A stretch of DNA of 64,000 nucleotides, taken from assembly GCA_002205965.3 (NCBI GenBank), contig NADL03000675.1, positions 124,001 through 188,000 of the forward strand, written 5' to 3'. The notes below the pieces were generated by a model. It was not told the origin of the DNA and ran no database searches. It saw only the letters and a list, made by a program, of their open reading frames with translations. Numbering within the stretch: position 1 is the first letter of the stretch; each line of letters starts with the position of its first letter. Origin of the DNA: Kappaphycus alvarezii. Taxonomy: Eukaryota > Rhodophyta > Florideophyceae > Gigartinales > Solieriaceae. A program made the translations under genes and the position numbers. Below, one piece after another: positions 1 through 10,544 of the stretch.

Positions 1-1250
1 GAGGTATTGCAGCTACTAAGAGTATAATCAAAGAGTACTTTACCTGGCCTTCTCTCGACCGTGACGTTGACCATTTGGTTCGGAGTTTTTATCACTATAT
101 TGTCACTCGTGCTGGTGATCTAGTTCCGCGCCCTCTTAGACACGCTCTTCATGGAGAACATCCTAATGAGGTTGTAAGTATAGATTTTTTGTATATGGGG
201 CAGGGAGTGGATCATAAGAGATATGTTCCTCCAATCAAAGACGACTTGTTTCGTATGTGTGGCTTTGGCCTACCGCTGATACCACTGCTGAATCTGCTGC
301 TGAAGCTCTCTGTGTATGCATCGGTGTGTTTGGAAGTATCAAGTGGCTCGTAAGCGATCAGGGTTCTCATTTCAAAAACAGACTTGTCAACGAGCTAACG
401 AATGAACTACACACCTAGCATCATTTTACTACCGCTTATTCCCCATGTGCTAACGGAACTGTGGAGAGGTTGTGCAGGGAGTTGCTAAGGGCTTGTCGAG
501 CGTTACTTAGCGAGTAGGAACTTTCCGCCAAGGATTGCTCTGCCATCTGCGAAGATGTTCAGAGCATAATAAACCATGCCCCACTTCGCAGACTGGGACT
601 TAGGGACAAGACTATTTCCGACGTTAATCGCACACTTCTGGAAGTCTTTACTGGTCACAAACCGGTGCGTCCTCTTCTAAGGGCACTCCCCGTCTCTGAT
701 TTTAAACATGCCTCAACTGAAGATGAAGCTCATGCTAGAGCGCTCATGGTTATTTACTAAATACAGGACGCTCCAGTTTCCATGCACAGGGATGTTCATG
801 AAAACAACACTAAATCCCGGCAACGCAGTGTTGAGTCCCACAACCGTAAGTCCAACGTACAGCATTGCAATTTTATGAGGGGTGATTTTGTTCTTGTGCG
901 CCGTGCTCAACCAGGAGGCCACAAGATCCGTTTTATTTGGCAAGGTCCCAGTCGTGTAACGGATGTTAGATCTGAATTTGTCTATGAGATTCAGAATTTA
1001 ATATCAGATAAACGGGAATTGGTTCACATCCGACGTCTTCTTTTGTATAGGGCGGACATGGATGGGAAAGAGCTTTCCTAATCACTTGTTAGGGCTGCAG
1101 AACACTCTGAGCAGAAATACCAGATCATAGAACAGCTCAGAGGTATCAGAGATGTCAATGGTGTAATCCAAGTTTGTGTCGAATGGCAATTATTGCCAGA
1201 TTGAAATGATTTTACTTGGTAACCTTTAGAGCAAGTATATGAAGACCTGC
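1..1250 (+). pseudogene. Ty3/chromovirus-type integrase with C-terminal chromodomain, decayed
   Basis: The plus strand encodes the back half of a Ty3-type pol polyprotein, cut by the left window edge and broken by frameshifts and stops. The integrase catalytic triad is recognisable: VVSIDFLYMG near 169-198 holds the first Asp, LVSDQGSHF near 345-371 the second, and NGTVERL near 452-472 the Glu. Around 870-1060 follows a GPY-type module (FVLVRR, then WQGPSRV). Translating past the stop at 1079-1081 gives a chromodomain-like segment at about 1114-1245 (KYQIIEQLRG, VCVEWQ, FTW, PLEQVYEDL) containing two in-frame stops. In chromoviruses this C-terminal chromodomain steers integration to particular chromatin; here it can only be a fossil. 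I did not find the LTRs. Confidence 0.82.
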
Positions 1251-2240
1251 CGATGACTTCCTGTACACCGCTGGTGACCGCGAATTGAAAAGACCTGCGA
1301 TGGCACAATGTCGTTTTTCTTGAACATGCCCGCTCTTGAACTGAGGCAGGGCCCCGGATACAATGATATCCTTCTCTCTTTCTACCTGCTCAACATAAGA
1401 GGTAGATCGGGACACAGTGATGCCCTATCCAAGCTTTCTCCCTCATCCTAGGCGGAGAGGGAGCAAAGAAGCGCTATGATACAGAACATGCACTGTGCGT
1501 ACTATGCCTTTTACACTCTGTTCAATTACAGCGATCTCGTGAATCACTTGGGAGATCAGGATGGAGGTCGATAGAACCTCTTGACGTCCTGCTCTCGGTA
1601 CTTGTCTATTCTTGGTCGGCCTCAGTTGCAGTCAGGATCTTTGCAGTGACGCGCCTCTTTGGGTGATTAGACTGCTCTCTTTCTTAATAAAGGTCGCCCG
1701 TTGGGTGACGATCTGTACGGCAACGTGACAAGGCATCTCCGTACATTGCCTACAGGGAATCCACTCGGAGCTCTACCCTTTACTCTTGCCCTCCTCTATA
1801 TCCCTTTAACTGTTCCTTTACAATCTCTCTCTATCCAGCCTGAAACCTGCTGTTATTCTACAGGCCTTTTGATCTGTCATGTTTGCTGCATATTGGAGAT
1901 TATGGTCTTCAGGTCCACACGGCACACCCCACTTTACAAATAGGGGGTATTGTACAAATATGCCGCTTCGTGTGAACATCTAATACTATCTTTCCTCTCC
2001 TGCTTTCATCTTCTTCTCTTTCTCCTTCTTCAACCTTTTCGAAACTTCCCCCGCCTCTCCTCAACATCCTAGTTCGGCGAAAGCCAAAAGCGACATTGCA
2101 CGTTCGCCATCCTGGGCTGACATAGATAAAGCGCACATACAATGAAGAGTTGAAACAGTAACTATGGGTGGGGATCTTTTAATTTGTTCAAGCACCTGCA
2201 ACATGCAGAAAGTGGCCTAGACTAGACGGAACGTAAACTC
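1251..2240. other. No gene recognised; degenerate retroelement 3' region
   Basis: About 1 kb lies between the chromodomain remnant and the next coding scrap. All short ORFs overlap on both strands and show no family motif. There is a CT-rich tract at about 1980-2045. The stretch may include the 3' untranslated region or LTR of the chromovirus, but no second LTR copy is visible in the window. Confidence 0.5.
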
Positions 2241-2245
2241 TTTAC

Positions 2246-2641
2246 GTGTTGCAAGGCACGAAAGTGTGCGGAGAGTATTCAGAGATCAACTACGCAGGCA
2301 GGCGGCGGGTGAAAACCTGTCGCCTGCATCACTTGGAGCCTAAACGCAAAGCGAGTAACGAAGTTGCGAAGTTCTTGCTGAGGAGAGGAACCACGACGGG
2401 AAGCAGCGAAGGAAGCGAGGCGTCGGAAGAACCTCTGGCCCTTGTCGCCCAAGGCGCCATAGATATCAAATCCGACGGGGGAATGGAGGATATCGTGTTG
2501 GTGGTAGTAATCGCCATAATGACGCTGTTTCTCGCGCTCTGTGAGTGTCGCGGCAGTGCATGCGGACTAGACTATAATACTGTACATCTGCAGGCGACGG
2601 CTAAACCTTGCACCTACTCGAATAAAAAGGGGCAACCATAA
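2246..2641 (+). pseudogene. Retroelement polyprotein C-terminal fragment with a hydrophobic segment; repeat unit
   Basis: The frame is open from a non-ATG codon. The first part (YSEINYAGRRRVKTCRLHHL) resembles the end of an LTR-retrotransposon integrase, where a beta-rich module closes with an HxxxLxP-like motif (here HHLEP). It is followed by a Ser/Glu-rich linker and one strongly hydrophobic helix of about 20 residues (IVLVVVIAIMTLFLAL), possibly a membrane segment. The first 140 bp recur at 58513-58655, showing that this is dispersed repeat DNA. Assignment to integrase is tentative because only the tail of the domain is present. Confidence 0.5.
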
Positions 2642-2649
2642 GAAAGTTC

Positions 2650-3110
2650 CCACACTTATCCGAGATAAAGACAGAGTGGAAAACGGCCGTATCGCCCGTG
2701 CGGTAGGCCTGGACTGCCAGATCGTGGTCCCGCTCCCCTTGCCAGGCACTGAGCTCCGACCCGTTGACATACTGGTCCACTATACAGCAACCCCCGAAGG
2801 CAATGTGGTCAGCCCGATCGCCTGCGATGTCACTGTTGTCTCTCCGTTCAAGGATGACGTATGGTCAAAGGCGACTCGCGAAGTGGGCGGTTCTGCTGCA
2901 ATTGCGCACCGCAACATTGTGACCAACTTTGAGCGAAAACTGTCACGTCAACTCAGCCCGACCAGGCCCCCAGTTTTGAGTTCCAAACGCTGGCCTTCGA
3001 TTACCTGGGTTCGCCTTCCGCTGCAAACATCCTCGACGTCGAGGATCTCTTGCCGGGCATCGAGAAGTTCGGCACATGCGTTAGCCCACGTGCAGTGTTT
3101 GCCTGCGAAA
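2650..3110 (+). mobile_element. Non-LTR retroelement fragment, RLE endonuclease domain (lineage A)
   Basis: The frame contains the core of a PD-(D/E)XK restriction-like endonuclease: LRPVDILVHY, then about 17 residues, then ACDVTVVSPF. The same order (RPADIL, then DVTV or DIAV followed by PPF) occurs in four other places in this window, so the family is defined internally. The upstream zinc knuckle and reverse transcriptase are missing, so this is a 5'-truncated copy. After about 3100 the sequence becomes AT-rich and non-coding. Confidence 0.7.
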
Positions 3111-3114
3111 TTTC

Positions 3115-3300
3115 GAATACAATCAAATATTCTGTTTTTTGTTTATTTTTGCTTGCTTACAGGGACATCAATATTATCAAAAAATAATGAAAATTCGTTA
3201 ATTTTTTATATGCGATATATTGCATTTAATAAGGCTGTGTTCTATATTTCGAATACGTATTCGATGGGGTTGCTCTTATATTCGATTTTCTAATTCTGTG
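3115..3300. repeat. AT-rich stretch with repeated TTCGAATA motifs
   Basis: The motif ATTTCGAATA and close variants occur at both ends of this AT-rich tract (about 3110-3130 and 3245-3280), with TATGCGATATATTGCAT in the middle. Similar words occur in the short inverted-repeat element at 8221-8347. It may be a relic of the same family of small non-coding elements. Confidence 0.4.
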
Positions 3301-3457
3301 TTTGACCTGGCATACAGTAGCATTTCCCTAAAGGTTTCCTGGATAATTTGCGGAAATCAACCAGAGTAGCCGCAAACCATGATTTGATCAGTCCCCCAAA
3401 TTTCGAACTCTCACTATAGCTTCCTGGTGGGCGCCGGCGTCCAATTGGGCGGCGATT

Positions 3458-3715
3458 TCACGGACGGAGAGTCTGCGAATGGGTTGGGTGACGACGGAGG
3501 AGGGGGTCTGCCGCGGTTGGGGTCGAGATCACGGTCTGAGGTGGGTTCGGGGATGGGGGAGGGGAGATGTGGATCGGGGTCGGGTTTTTGGGGGAAGTTG
3601 TAATGCCGGTGCGGATTGCGGCGATCACGTTGTCGATGAGGTAGGGATCGCTGGAGGTGGCTAGAGAGACGGAGAATTCGACTTCGCCGGTGGGGGTGAC
3701 ATGGATGCGCAACAT
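3458..3715 (-). CDS. Short ORF of unknown function
   Basis: An 85-residue ORF starts at an ATG (3715) directly downstream, on the minus strand, of the G-rich tandem repeat, which would lie in its 5' leader or promoter. The first 40 residues (starting MLRIHVTPTGEVEFSVSLAT) look like ordinary coding sequence. The rest is Pro/Ser/Thr-rich. Another frame of the same strand stays plausible past the stop (RLSVREIAAQLDAGAH), so a frameshift or a missed intron is possible. No family is recognised. Confidence 0.35.
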   Translation of the reverse strand: MLRIHVTPTGEVEFSVSLATSSDPYLIDNVIAAIRTGITTSPKNPTPIHISPPPSPNPPQTVISTPTAADPLLRRHPTHSQTLRP

Positions 3716-3726
3716 GGTTTTGGGGG

Positions 3727-4066
3727 GGTGGGGAGGGAGGAGGGGGGTGTGAGTGTAAGAATGTATGTGTGGTGTGTTTGTTGGTGAATTGGGGGAATTG
3801 GGGGAGGAAGGGGACGGGGGGGCAGTTGGTATAGGGTCAGGGGGTAGAGAGAGGAGGATTTATGGATTGGGGGAGAGAGAAGTTGGGAAGGTGAAGGGGG
3901 GTGGGGAGGGAGGAGGGGGGGTGAGTGTGTGTATGTGTGCGTGGTGTTTTGGCTGGTGAATTGGTTGAATTGGGGGAGGGGGGGACGGGGGGGCGGTTGG
4001 TCCAGGGTCTGGGGGTAGAGAGGGGATATTTTATGAATTGGAGGAGAGGGAGGTGGGGAAGGTGAG
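3727..4066. repeat. G-rich minisatellite, two tandem units of about 170 bp
   Basis: Two consecutive diverged copies share the blocks GTGGGGAGGGAGGAGGGGGG, TGGTGAATTG..GAATTGGGGGAGG, GGGACGGGGGGGC.GTTGGT and AGGGTC.GGGGGTAGAGAG in the same order (about 3727-3897 and 3900-4066). Runs of four or more G are frequent, so the plus strand could form G-quadruplexes. The long Pro/Ser-rich minus-strand ORF across it is a by-product of the composition. Confidence 0.8.
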
Positions 4067-4489
4067 GAATTGACTCGAGGTTTTGTTGGGGCGTGTGTAA
4101 GTGGGTGAGCAGGAGAAAAGAGGGCGACGGCGACTGGGTAATGTTGACTTGAACCGGTAGGGTGTGGAAAGTGCTCAAAGGTAAAAAAGAAGGAGGGGTG
4201 AAGGGAGGGTCCGAAGGCTCGCTTCACGCTCCTACATCGCGCCTCTCTCGATCTTCCGACCAGCTCAGATGCACTCGGCGCACATAGAGTTCTCAGTTTG
4301 TGCGGCGGGTTTCCCACCGCACTTTCCGCTACCGGGGACATCATCAGGTATTTCGCTGAGCAGAGGTACGCTGCCTGTCCAGAAAATGCTTAATCAAGGA
4401 CGGTCACATTCTACTGAGCTCAACTGATGCGGGAGACGTCGAAAGATTCTTCACCGTTTTGCAACATGCTGCGCATTTTAGCGAACATC

Positions 4490-5395
4490 TCATCGGTCTG
4501 GTTCCGTCCCCACCAACGCACCTCCCGCACCACCCACGCCATGCACTACTCCCGCCTCAACCACCGCTTCCGCCCCATCCCCGCTACCCTCCCCAAGCAC
4601 GCTATCCGTCCCCTGATCCAACGCTTTTTGGAGTTGTGTTCTTTTCTTGTATACTCGGGACTGGCGAGGTGTAAATTCAAGATTCTCCAGGGAGTGATAC
4701 AAGCGAAAACAGGGAAATCGTGTGGACGTGCACAGCCCTTCGTTGCATGTATCACATTTGAAACTTGTCGTGTGTCCCCCCATTTTTCGCTTCTGGCCAA
4801 CTTTCGCGCTGCGAGAACAAACAACGCAGAATACGGGCTTTTCAATTCTTGCTTCGTTGTGGGTTAGAGAGCGATTGAGGCATTTGACGGTAGGAGCACC
4901 CATACTGGCTCTTATAGATCGTTTTCTTTTCCTTGTGGGTGCAGGACGGAGACGTTGTGGACTAGGAGCACCTCTTATATTGCTTATGTGAGTATGGGAC
5001 GGAGTAGTTGCCGAAAGCAGCAGTTGATGTCTCACATCTTCAAGAAACTCTGAAAACGGCCTACGACGAAGGAGTAATTTTGCAGATGCTCTGAGCTCAA
5101 ATGTTGGTTTCTCACCTGACCTAGCTAACTCAAGACGTTGAACAAGTTCACCTTTCTTGCAGTAAAGATTCCACGTGCGATAGGAATTAACGATTAGCAT
5201 TGTAAAAAAATTAAACGCAATAACTTGCTGGGATATGAGGCTTGACTGCGGAGTGATTGAGGCAGCCATCATCAACCTGTGGGCTACGTCAACGTTTCCC
5301 ATTGCATAATTCCATCTCATGGCAATAGCAGGGCGCAGTGTAGAACGAGTGGGTCTCCCCGCAAATTCATCCCGTCCTTTCGGTGAACGAACAAA
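4490..5395 (-). pseudogene. PiggyBac-like transposase, C-terminal part with zinc-ribbon
   Basis: Minus-strand reading gives GRPTRSTLRPAIAMRWNYAM followed by GNVDVAHRL, which matches the piggyBac region where the family has a YN-x-x-MGGVD-type signature. It is followed by a hydrophobic stretch (FNFFTMLIVNSY). About 120 residues further on is a cysteine-rich C-terminal module (CVVCSRSAK, then FKCDTCNEGLC, then PCFRLYH), the layout of the zinc-binding tail of PGBD/piggyBac proteins. Two frames must be joined near 5320. The rest of the protein lies upstream at 5535-7764 on the same strand. It is dead as it stands. Confidence 0.7.
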
Positions 5396-5534
5396 GGCCT
5401 TTCAAAGCTGAATACGTTGCAATAATGAATCGCGTTCAAAATAGAAGCCGAAACTTCGAATAGAAGGGGGAATATTCGGTTCCACTGGGCCAGAAGTTAG
5501 TCTCTAGATCTGAAACATACATGTCGATATCTTC

Positions 5535-6512
5535 CTATTCAAACTCAAATAAAACAATGTAAACTATGCTTCGAACTGTTCCGACAACGTATAGACAGTT
5601 CGTTGTGGACATTGTCGTGGCATGCCGCATACATTGCTCAACATGATCCCGCGGCATTCCTAACAATGCGACTTGTCCCTCGTCCTGTCTCAACCTAAAA
5701 AAAATCCTCTGTTCTCCGTACTGCGTCCATTCCTGCAGCAGAACAGCGGCTGCATTGCCGGTCGCCTTGGTTTTGAGTTCAACTAGGCATGGCTTCTGGG
5801 TTGCCTTGACAACTAAAACGCCGTCTTGGCCACCAACCTTTCTAGCATCCGAAAAATCCCCTGATTGACATTCGTAATGCTCTGTATCTGCCATCAGCAG
5901 GTCCCCTTTGCGTTCCAAGCCCGACCTGTAAAAGCTGTAATTTGGTTCGGATGAAGACATTAAATGGCATTCATACTCAACTTTCTTTTGATCTATCAGC
6001 ATGCAAATTGCATCTGGGGATGTTCCCATCCATTGCCGCTGAGATTGTACAATTAAACCAATTTCGTCCAAACAAGAAATACGTATATTTGCTGACGTCT
6101 CTTCTGCGATGAAAGAGGCTAGTTGTGCCAACATTACCGGCTCATTAGCATGCCCTATTTCCATAGTTGCACGAGCAGCCCCTCTCTGAGGTTGCAAAAT
6201 CCATTTCGTGAACACAAGAGCAAATCTCCGATCTAGTGAAGAGAGGTTCTCTATTTGCGATTCAGAGTGCTGGATCAGCATGTCAATCAAGGCTTGTTTG
6301 TTTCCGCTTACGGGGAAGTCGTGCTCCCTCAAGAATCCCTTTAGCTCAACGACACGCAGGCGCTTTAAGGAATCACCCAGTTTAGACCGCTCAGTCTCCG
6401 TGAGTGATCCGCCGGCTTGGGCCAACTCCAGTACATCCAAATAGGGTCCGTTTTCTCTAAACAAGCGACCAACAGTAGACGTAGCAACACCAAGTCCGAT
6501 TAGTAACCATGA
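5535..6512 (-). pseudogene. SAP domain plus YqaJ-like nuclease module within a transposase gene
   Basis: This is the longest open segment of the element (about 310 codons, no ATG at its 5' end; it continues in frame from 6513-7430 across a stop). Near the N-terminus LGDSLKRLRVVELKGFLREH and VSGNKQALIDMLIQ fit a SAP DNA-binding helix-extended loop-helix. Further on, GHANEPVMLAQL, MGTSPDAI and CLVELKTKA follow the order G-x-x-x-E, (S/T)PD, E-x-K of YqaJ-type exonucleases of the PD-(D/E)XK superfamily. It ends with a stop at 5535. It lies between the transposase catalytic region upstream and the piggyBac C-terminus downstream, all on one strand, so it may be part of the same protein. Confidence 0.7.
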
Positions 6513-7764
6513 TTAGCAGTCCTGTCTCAGTGTTAGGGCCAAGAACCGACCATTCGTCCCAAATAGAAGGTTTTGTATCTCATTAAAGTGTACCCTTACC
6601 AGACTCCGAGGATTTTCTTTCCCTGGGCGATGATATGGTGCAGCCACAGCATGCCATTTTTCAAATGTCAGGGATGGTATTGATGTCATCATGGTTACAC
6701 CAGAATTATGTAGACCTCCTTCACGCAAAACCACAGCATAAATTGTTCTTTCACATATATGGACATCCGCCCCAAGGGCGCACTGTGCTCCATCTAGGCA
6801 GAATGGTTTCCCAGAAGTCAAGTAATTATCTATAGTAGTAGCATTTTCTGCCGAAGACATTGGACCCAACCGCTATGGTCCACGTGGGTTGAACTTAGGG
6901 GAATAATTACGGACTGTTGCAATAATATCCGTATTTTTCGATGCCTCACCTTGTCGCTGTTCTATACATGTTGATATAATTCCCTCATAACTGTAACCTC
7001 GATCTAAAAGTATGCATCCAATCAGGACACCATGCTCACGGACGCTGTCAAGTAACTTTCCGATGCATTCCTATAAAGATTCGTCTTGACTCTTGGCCGG
7101 CAAACCGATAGTTATGCCATCATCACTGGTACAGGAGTTGAACTTTACCCCTGAAGCCTCTTTAGAACCCTTCGCAGCAGTAAAACATGTATTCAATCCC
7201 TCAGGAACTCCACTGTCTCGTCCATGAAGATCATCGATTACCACCTCAATGTCCGGCCGAATAAATATACTGTAACTTTCAGTAATCCAAGACTCAAGAG
7301 GACTTAAGTACCTGTTTTTGTCAGATTCGACAATATCTGCGGATCTAAAGTGATCGAAACGGTTTTTTGGGAAGACGCGAAGCCCAAAAAGAATGCTTGA
7401 GAATTTTTCCTTTGACATAATTTTGCGCAAATCATTAAAGTTGGAATCATTTCCACTCTTTCATAATGAGTCATAAACTCTCGCCAAGAAACAGTGTAAC
7501 TAGACAAGCAGAGAGAGTCTGCAAAAAAGCAAAACCATTCCTCTTTGGTGAGATTCTTTTCACCTTCAAATGATCTGTTCTGAGGGCTGAGAAATCCGTG
7601 CTCATTGAGGTAATGTTCCAATAAAATCGTAACGACGGGCCATTAGGTACTACATGTGTCTCCAGAACTCTGTGTATGTGCCTTGCAGATTTTACCACGT
7701 TCCCAAGCTGCGTCATAGATATATAATCATGAGCAAAGTCCATTGATACATCTTTTCTGCACAT
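6513..7764 (-). pseudogene. PiggyBac-like transposase, N-terminal and catalytic region, decayed
   Basis: Three overlapping open frames read in order towards lower coordinates. Recognisable blocks are VVIDDLHGRDSGVPEG and ITIGL (first catalytic Asp region), GCILLDRGYSYEGI (second Asp region, in frame after the stop at 7068-7070) and VTMMTSIPSL (region before the third acidic residue). In-frame stops lie at 7068-7070, near 6890 and at 6513. The two frame changes near 7600 and 7420 both behave like one missing base. The D-D-D assignment follows piggyBac layout and is weaker than the C-terminal evidence. Confidence 0.55.
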
Positions 7765-8220
7765 TGGTATAGCCAGGGGTCAAATCGTCTTCTGTCAGAG
7801 GTATGATCTGTCTCGGCGTTTAGATTTTACACAACGGTGATAACTTTATCGCTTTCGAGAACATGCTGATCGTCAAATAGTTGATTCGATTTTGTGAAAA
7901 AAGGATCGTCTGCCCTTTCTGAGGTATCCATGGAGGGGTACGTTAATATTGTGGCTGGGGAAGGTGGCGTGATCTGAAAAAACAAGGTATGGATAGAGAG
8001 AAGATGATCTCCGCATCACTTTCGTCGCTCTCCTGCACCTCTCCAGGACTGCATGGAAGAAGCGGTAGAAATCATTGAATTTTTATCGCAATGGCGGTTA
8101 TCAATCAGAAGAGCTTGTTGGGCTAACTTGGATCATTATGTGTCGGCTGACAGCGTAAAAATCGTGGCATATGTTACCCACCTATGAGATGTCCACTTGT
8201 TCGGCTGTGGTTGGCTATTT
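7765..8220. other. No gene seen
   Basis: About 450 bp upstream of the piggyBac-like gene. There are no open frames of note and no clear inverted repeat that would mark the element's end. Confidence 0.5.
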
Positions 8221-8347
8221 GACTATATGCGAAATATCGAATTCCAAGACCGCCCAGTTCATTGGCTCAAATTGTTATATGAAATTTTTCGAATATAATT
8301 TTATCTTGTATTTTAAGGGGCGCTAAATTCGAAATATCGCATATAAT
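8221..8347. repeat. Small AT-rich element with imperfect terminal inverted repeats
   Basis: The left end GACTATATGCGAAATATCGAATT (8221-8243) pairs with the right end TAAATTCGAAATATCGCATATAAT (8324-8347) in inverted orientation, with one-base slips. The interior is AT-rich and non-coding. It resembles a very short MITE or a degenerate hairpin. Related words occur at 3115-3300. Confidence 0.55.
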
Positions 8348-8647
8348 CTGCACGTAGGTTAGAGTTATCTGCAAATGCATCCAGAGGCGCGCTAGTTATA
8401 TAATCTGATCGTCCATCGGACTCTATTTTTTCGCGCATGTCGTTGCACATTGGCGACGTGGACCACCCAGTTAGCTAGAAAGAAGTTTAATGCATTCAGT
8501 ATCTACTGGGGACTGCGCACGTTCTAACTATACGGCTAAGATCTAACCGGATGTACCTCGTCGTCCATGCGGGGCTCGGGAAAGGATAAATTGAGCAATG
8601 GATGACCAGAGGGTGCAATCTTAGTTAGCAATAAAGTACAGTTTTAT

Positions 8648-10222
8648 GCAGTGGTGGCAATACAATTTCGACAGTTGGTCTATTTTGAACCACGGCCAAA
8701 AATATTTAAGAAACATTACTGGTTTTCTATGCAGAGGCAAAACTTTTAAAGAGCATTCGGAAACAGAAAACAAAGTTTAAAAGTATTTAATATTTACTGA
8801 GATATGACCATCTGAGCCAAAAAAGCCTGGCAATAAATATAGCTACACTTCGACCGAAACAGCCGTTCAGCGCCAAAAAAACAGACATATGAAGCTAGAA
8901 ACTGGTATATAAACTCGAAACGATCGGTTAAAGGGGCCTTAACAGACAGACATCCGAATCAACTCTCTCAGCTATCCCAAAAAATCCCTCGGAAGCCGCC
9001 CTTAACCCCTTTCGAAAAGGGCCTAATATTCGCCTATCACGCAGAGTGCTGGAGTACATCAGCCATCGCAAGAGAGCTTCGACGATCAAGCGACGTAGTA
9101 AGCCGCTTTTTTAAGGCTCCGAACCAATACGGAGTCAAAAAAAACCCGGCCGCCCACCTAAACTCATTGCGTCTATGAAGCGTCGTGTTATCCGTATCGC
9201 ATCTCGGGGTGAATTGGGGTCCGTTGGCCTGGTGAAATCATTACAGTTTCCTGTTAAGCTGTGCTGCATGCGAATTCTTCTTCGAAAGCAATCGCATTTG
9301 CGCTAAAATCGCATTGCTCGGACGCCGGCGATGAAAGAAAAACATCAACAAGCTCGAGTATCCTGGGCGATGGAAAAGGTGACCTAGAGTGAGTCCAAGT
9401 GGGCAAAAGTCGTCTGGTTCGATGAAAAAAATTCAATATAGATGGACCAGACGGCTTAGCGTACAAATGGCATGACTGGAGGAAAGAGAAGCAGTGGTTT
9501 TCAAAGCGGCAAAATGGGAGGAAAAGTATCATGGTCAGGGCTTGCTTTACGGGCGAAAAAATATCCCCTCTGGTTGTTCTAACCGGAAGACAGGATTATG
9601 TGAAGTACATGAGGACTTCAGAAGATCATCTACTCCCATTTTTTGAAAATTTTCCGGTGCAGTGAGGTTTTATGTAAGATGGTGGGCCTTGTCATCGTTC
9701 TAAGGTAGCCAAAGACTGGCTCTCGGCTAATTATATTTCGCTATTAGAGTGACCTGCGTACTACACTGACCTCAATCCAATCGAGAATCTATGAGGGATT
9801 TTGGTAAGGGAGGTCTACGCGAACCAGCGCCGGTTTAAAAATGTGAATTCGCTTACTGAATGCATTTTAGAGTATGGGAGAATATTGATCTAACACTGTT
9901 GATGAAGCTAACAAAATAGATGCAGAAACGATGTTTTTGTGTTCTACAGGCGAAGGGGAAGAATATTGAGTACTAAAAGTCCAGTTGAGACCCTCTTTTA
10001 GTTGGAAACTCAATATTGTCAGACTAGCTATCTTTACTGCCAGGTATTTTTGACTCAAATGCTTCTATCTCAAGAAATATTAAAGCTTTTTAAACTTCTT
10101 TTTCAGGTTTAGAATGCCATTTAAAAGCCGTTTACATGTACAGAAAAAAAAGAAGTAAAACTTTAATATTTTTCGAGGTGGTTCGGAATACACGAACTGT
10201 TGCATATTTATTGCCACCACTG
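8648..10222 (+). mobile_element. Tc1/mariner-type element with both TIRs
   Basis: The element starts CAGTGGTGGCAATA at 8649 and ends TATTGCCACCACTG at 10222. Beyond that 14 bp the ends stay alignable for about 60 bp (ACAGTT.GT.TATT, then GAACCAC, then AAAAATATT on both sides). A TA follows the right end; on the left the TA lies two bases further out (TATG-CAGTGG). At 1574 bp it is a normal length for the superfamily. It encloses the transposase remnant described separately. Confidence 0.88.
8985..9990 (+). pseudogene. Tc1/mariner transposase, multiply broken
   Basis: Reading the plus strand across frame changes gives an N-terminal HTH (LTPFEKGLIFAYHAECWSTS, then AIARELRRSSDVVSRFF), a linker with GRPPKLI, and the catalytic core: VVWFDEKN (first Asp), PDGLAYKWHDW, then DGGPCHRSKVAKDWL (second acidic region) and YYTDLNPIENL (the DLNPIE-x-x-W signature with the last acidic residue). 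At least five frameshifts or stops break it. The closest relative in the window is the minus-strand copy at 48661-49990. Confidence 0.85.
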
Positions 10223-10544
10223 TATATTTGTGGGTTTACGCCTCTTTAAAATTCAGAATGGATTCAGTAATTTTCTGTAAGCTGTTTTTCAGATATTCGT
10301 TTCAGAATTTTTAGATGCAGAAATAAAAAAGCAATTTACGCTGTGGCCACACGTGAGTATTTCCCCGGAAAGCTTCCGGAGTACGACGGTACCACAGATC
10401 AGTCCCCCAACATGACCGGACCGCCAGCGAGACCACACCCTCGCCAGGGCTTGTAACACAGCCTCAGCGCGCACAAGACTTCTTTTAACCATTGCGAAAA
10501 GACACAGTCAGAACCTACCTTCAGCATTTACTTCATCTTCAATT

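Noticed and set aside
3661..4344. 227-codon Pro/Ser-rich minus-strand ORF
   Set aside because: It is the complement of the G-rich minisatellite and has no non-repetitive protein features; the two repeat units simply stay open in several frames.
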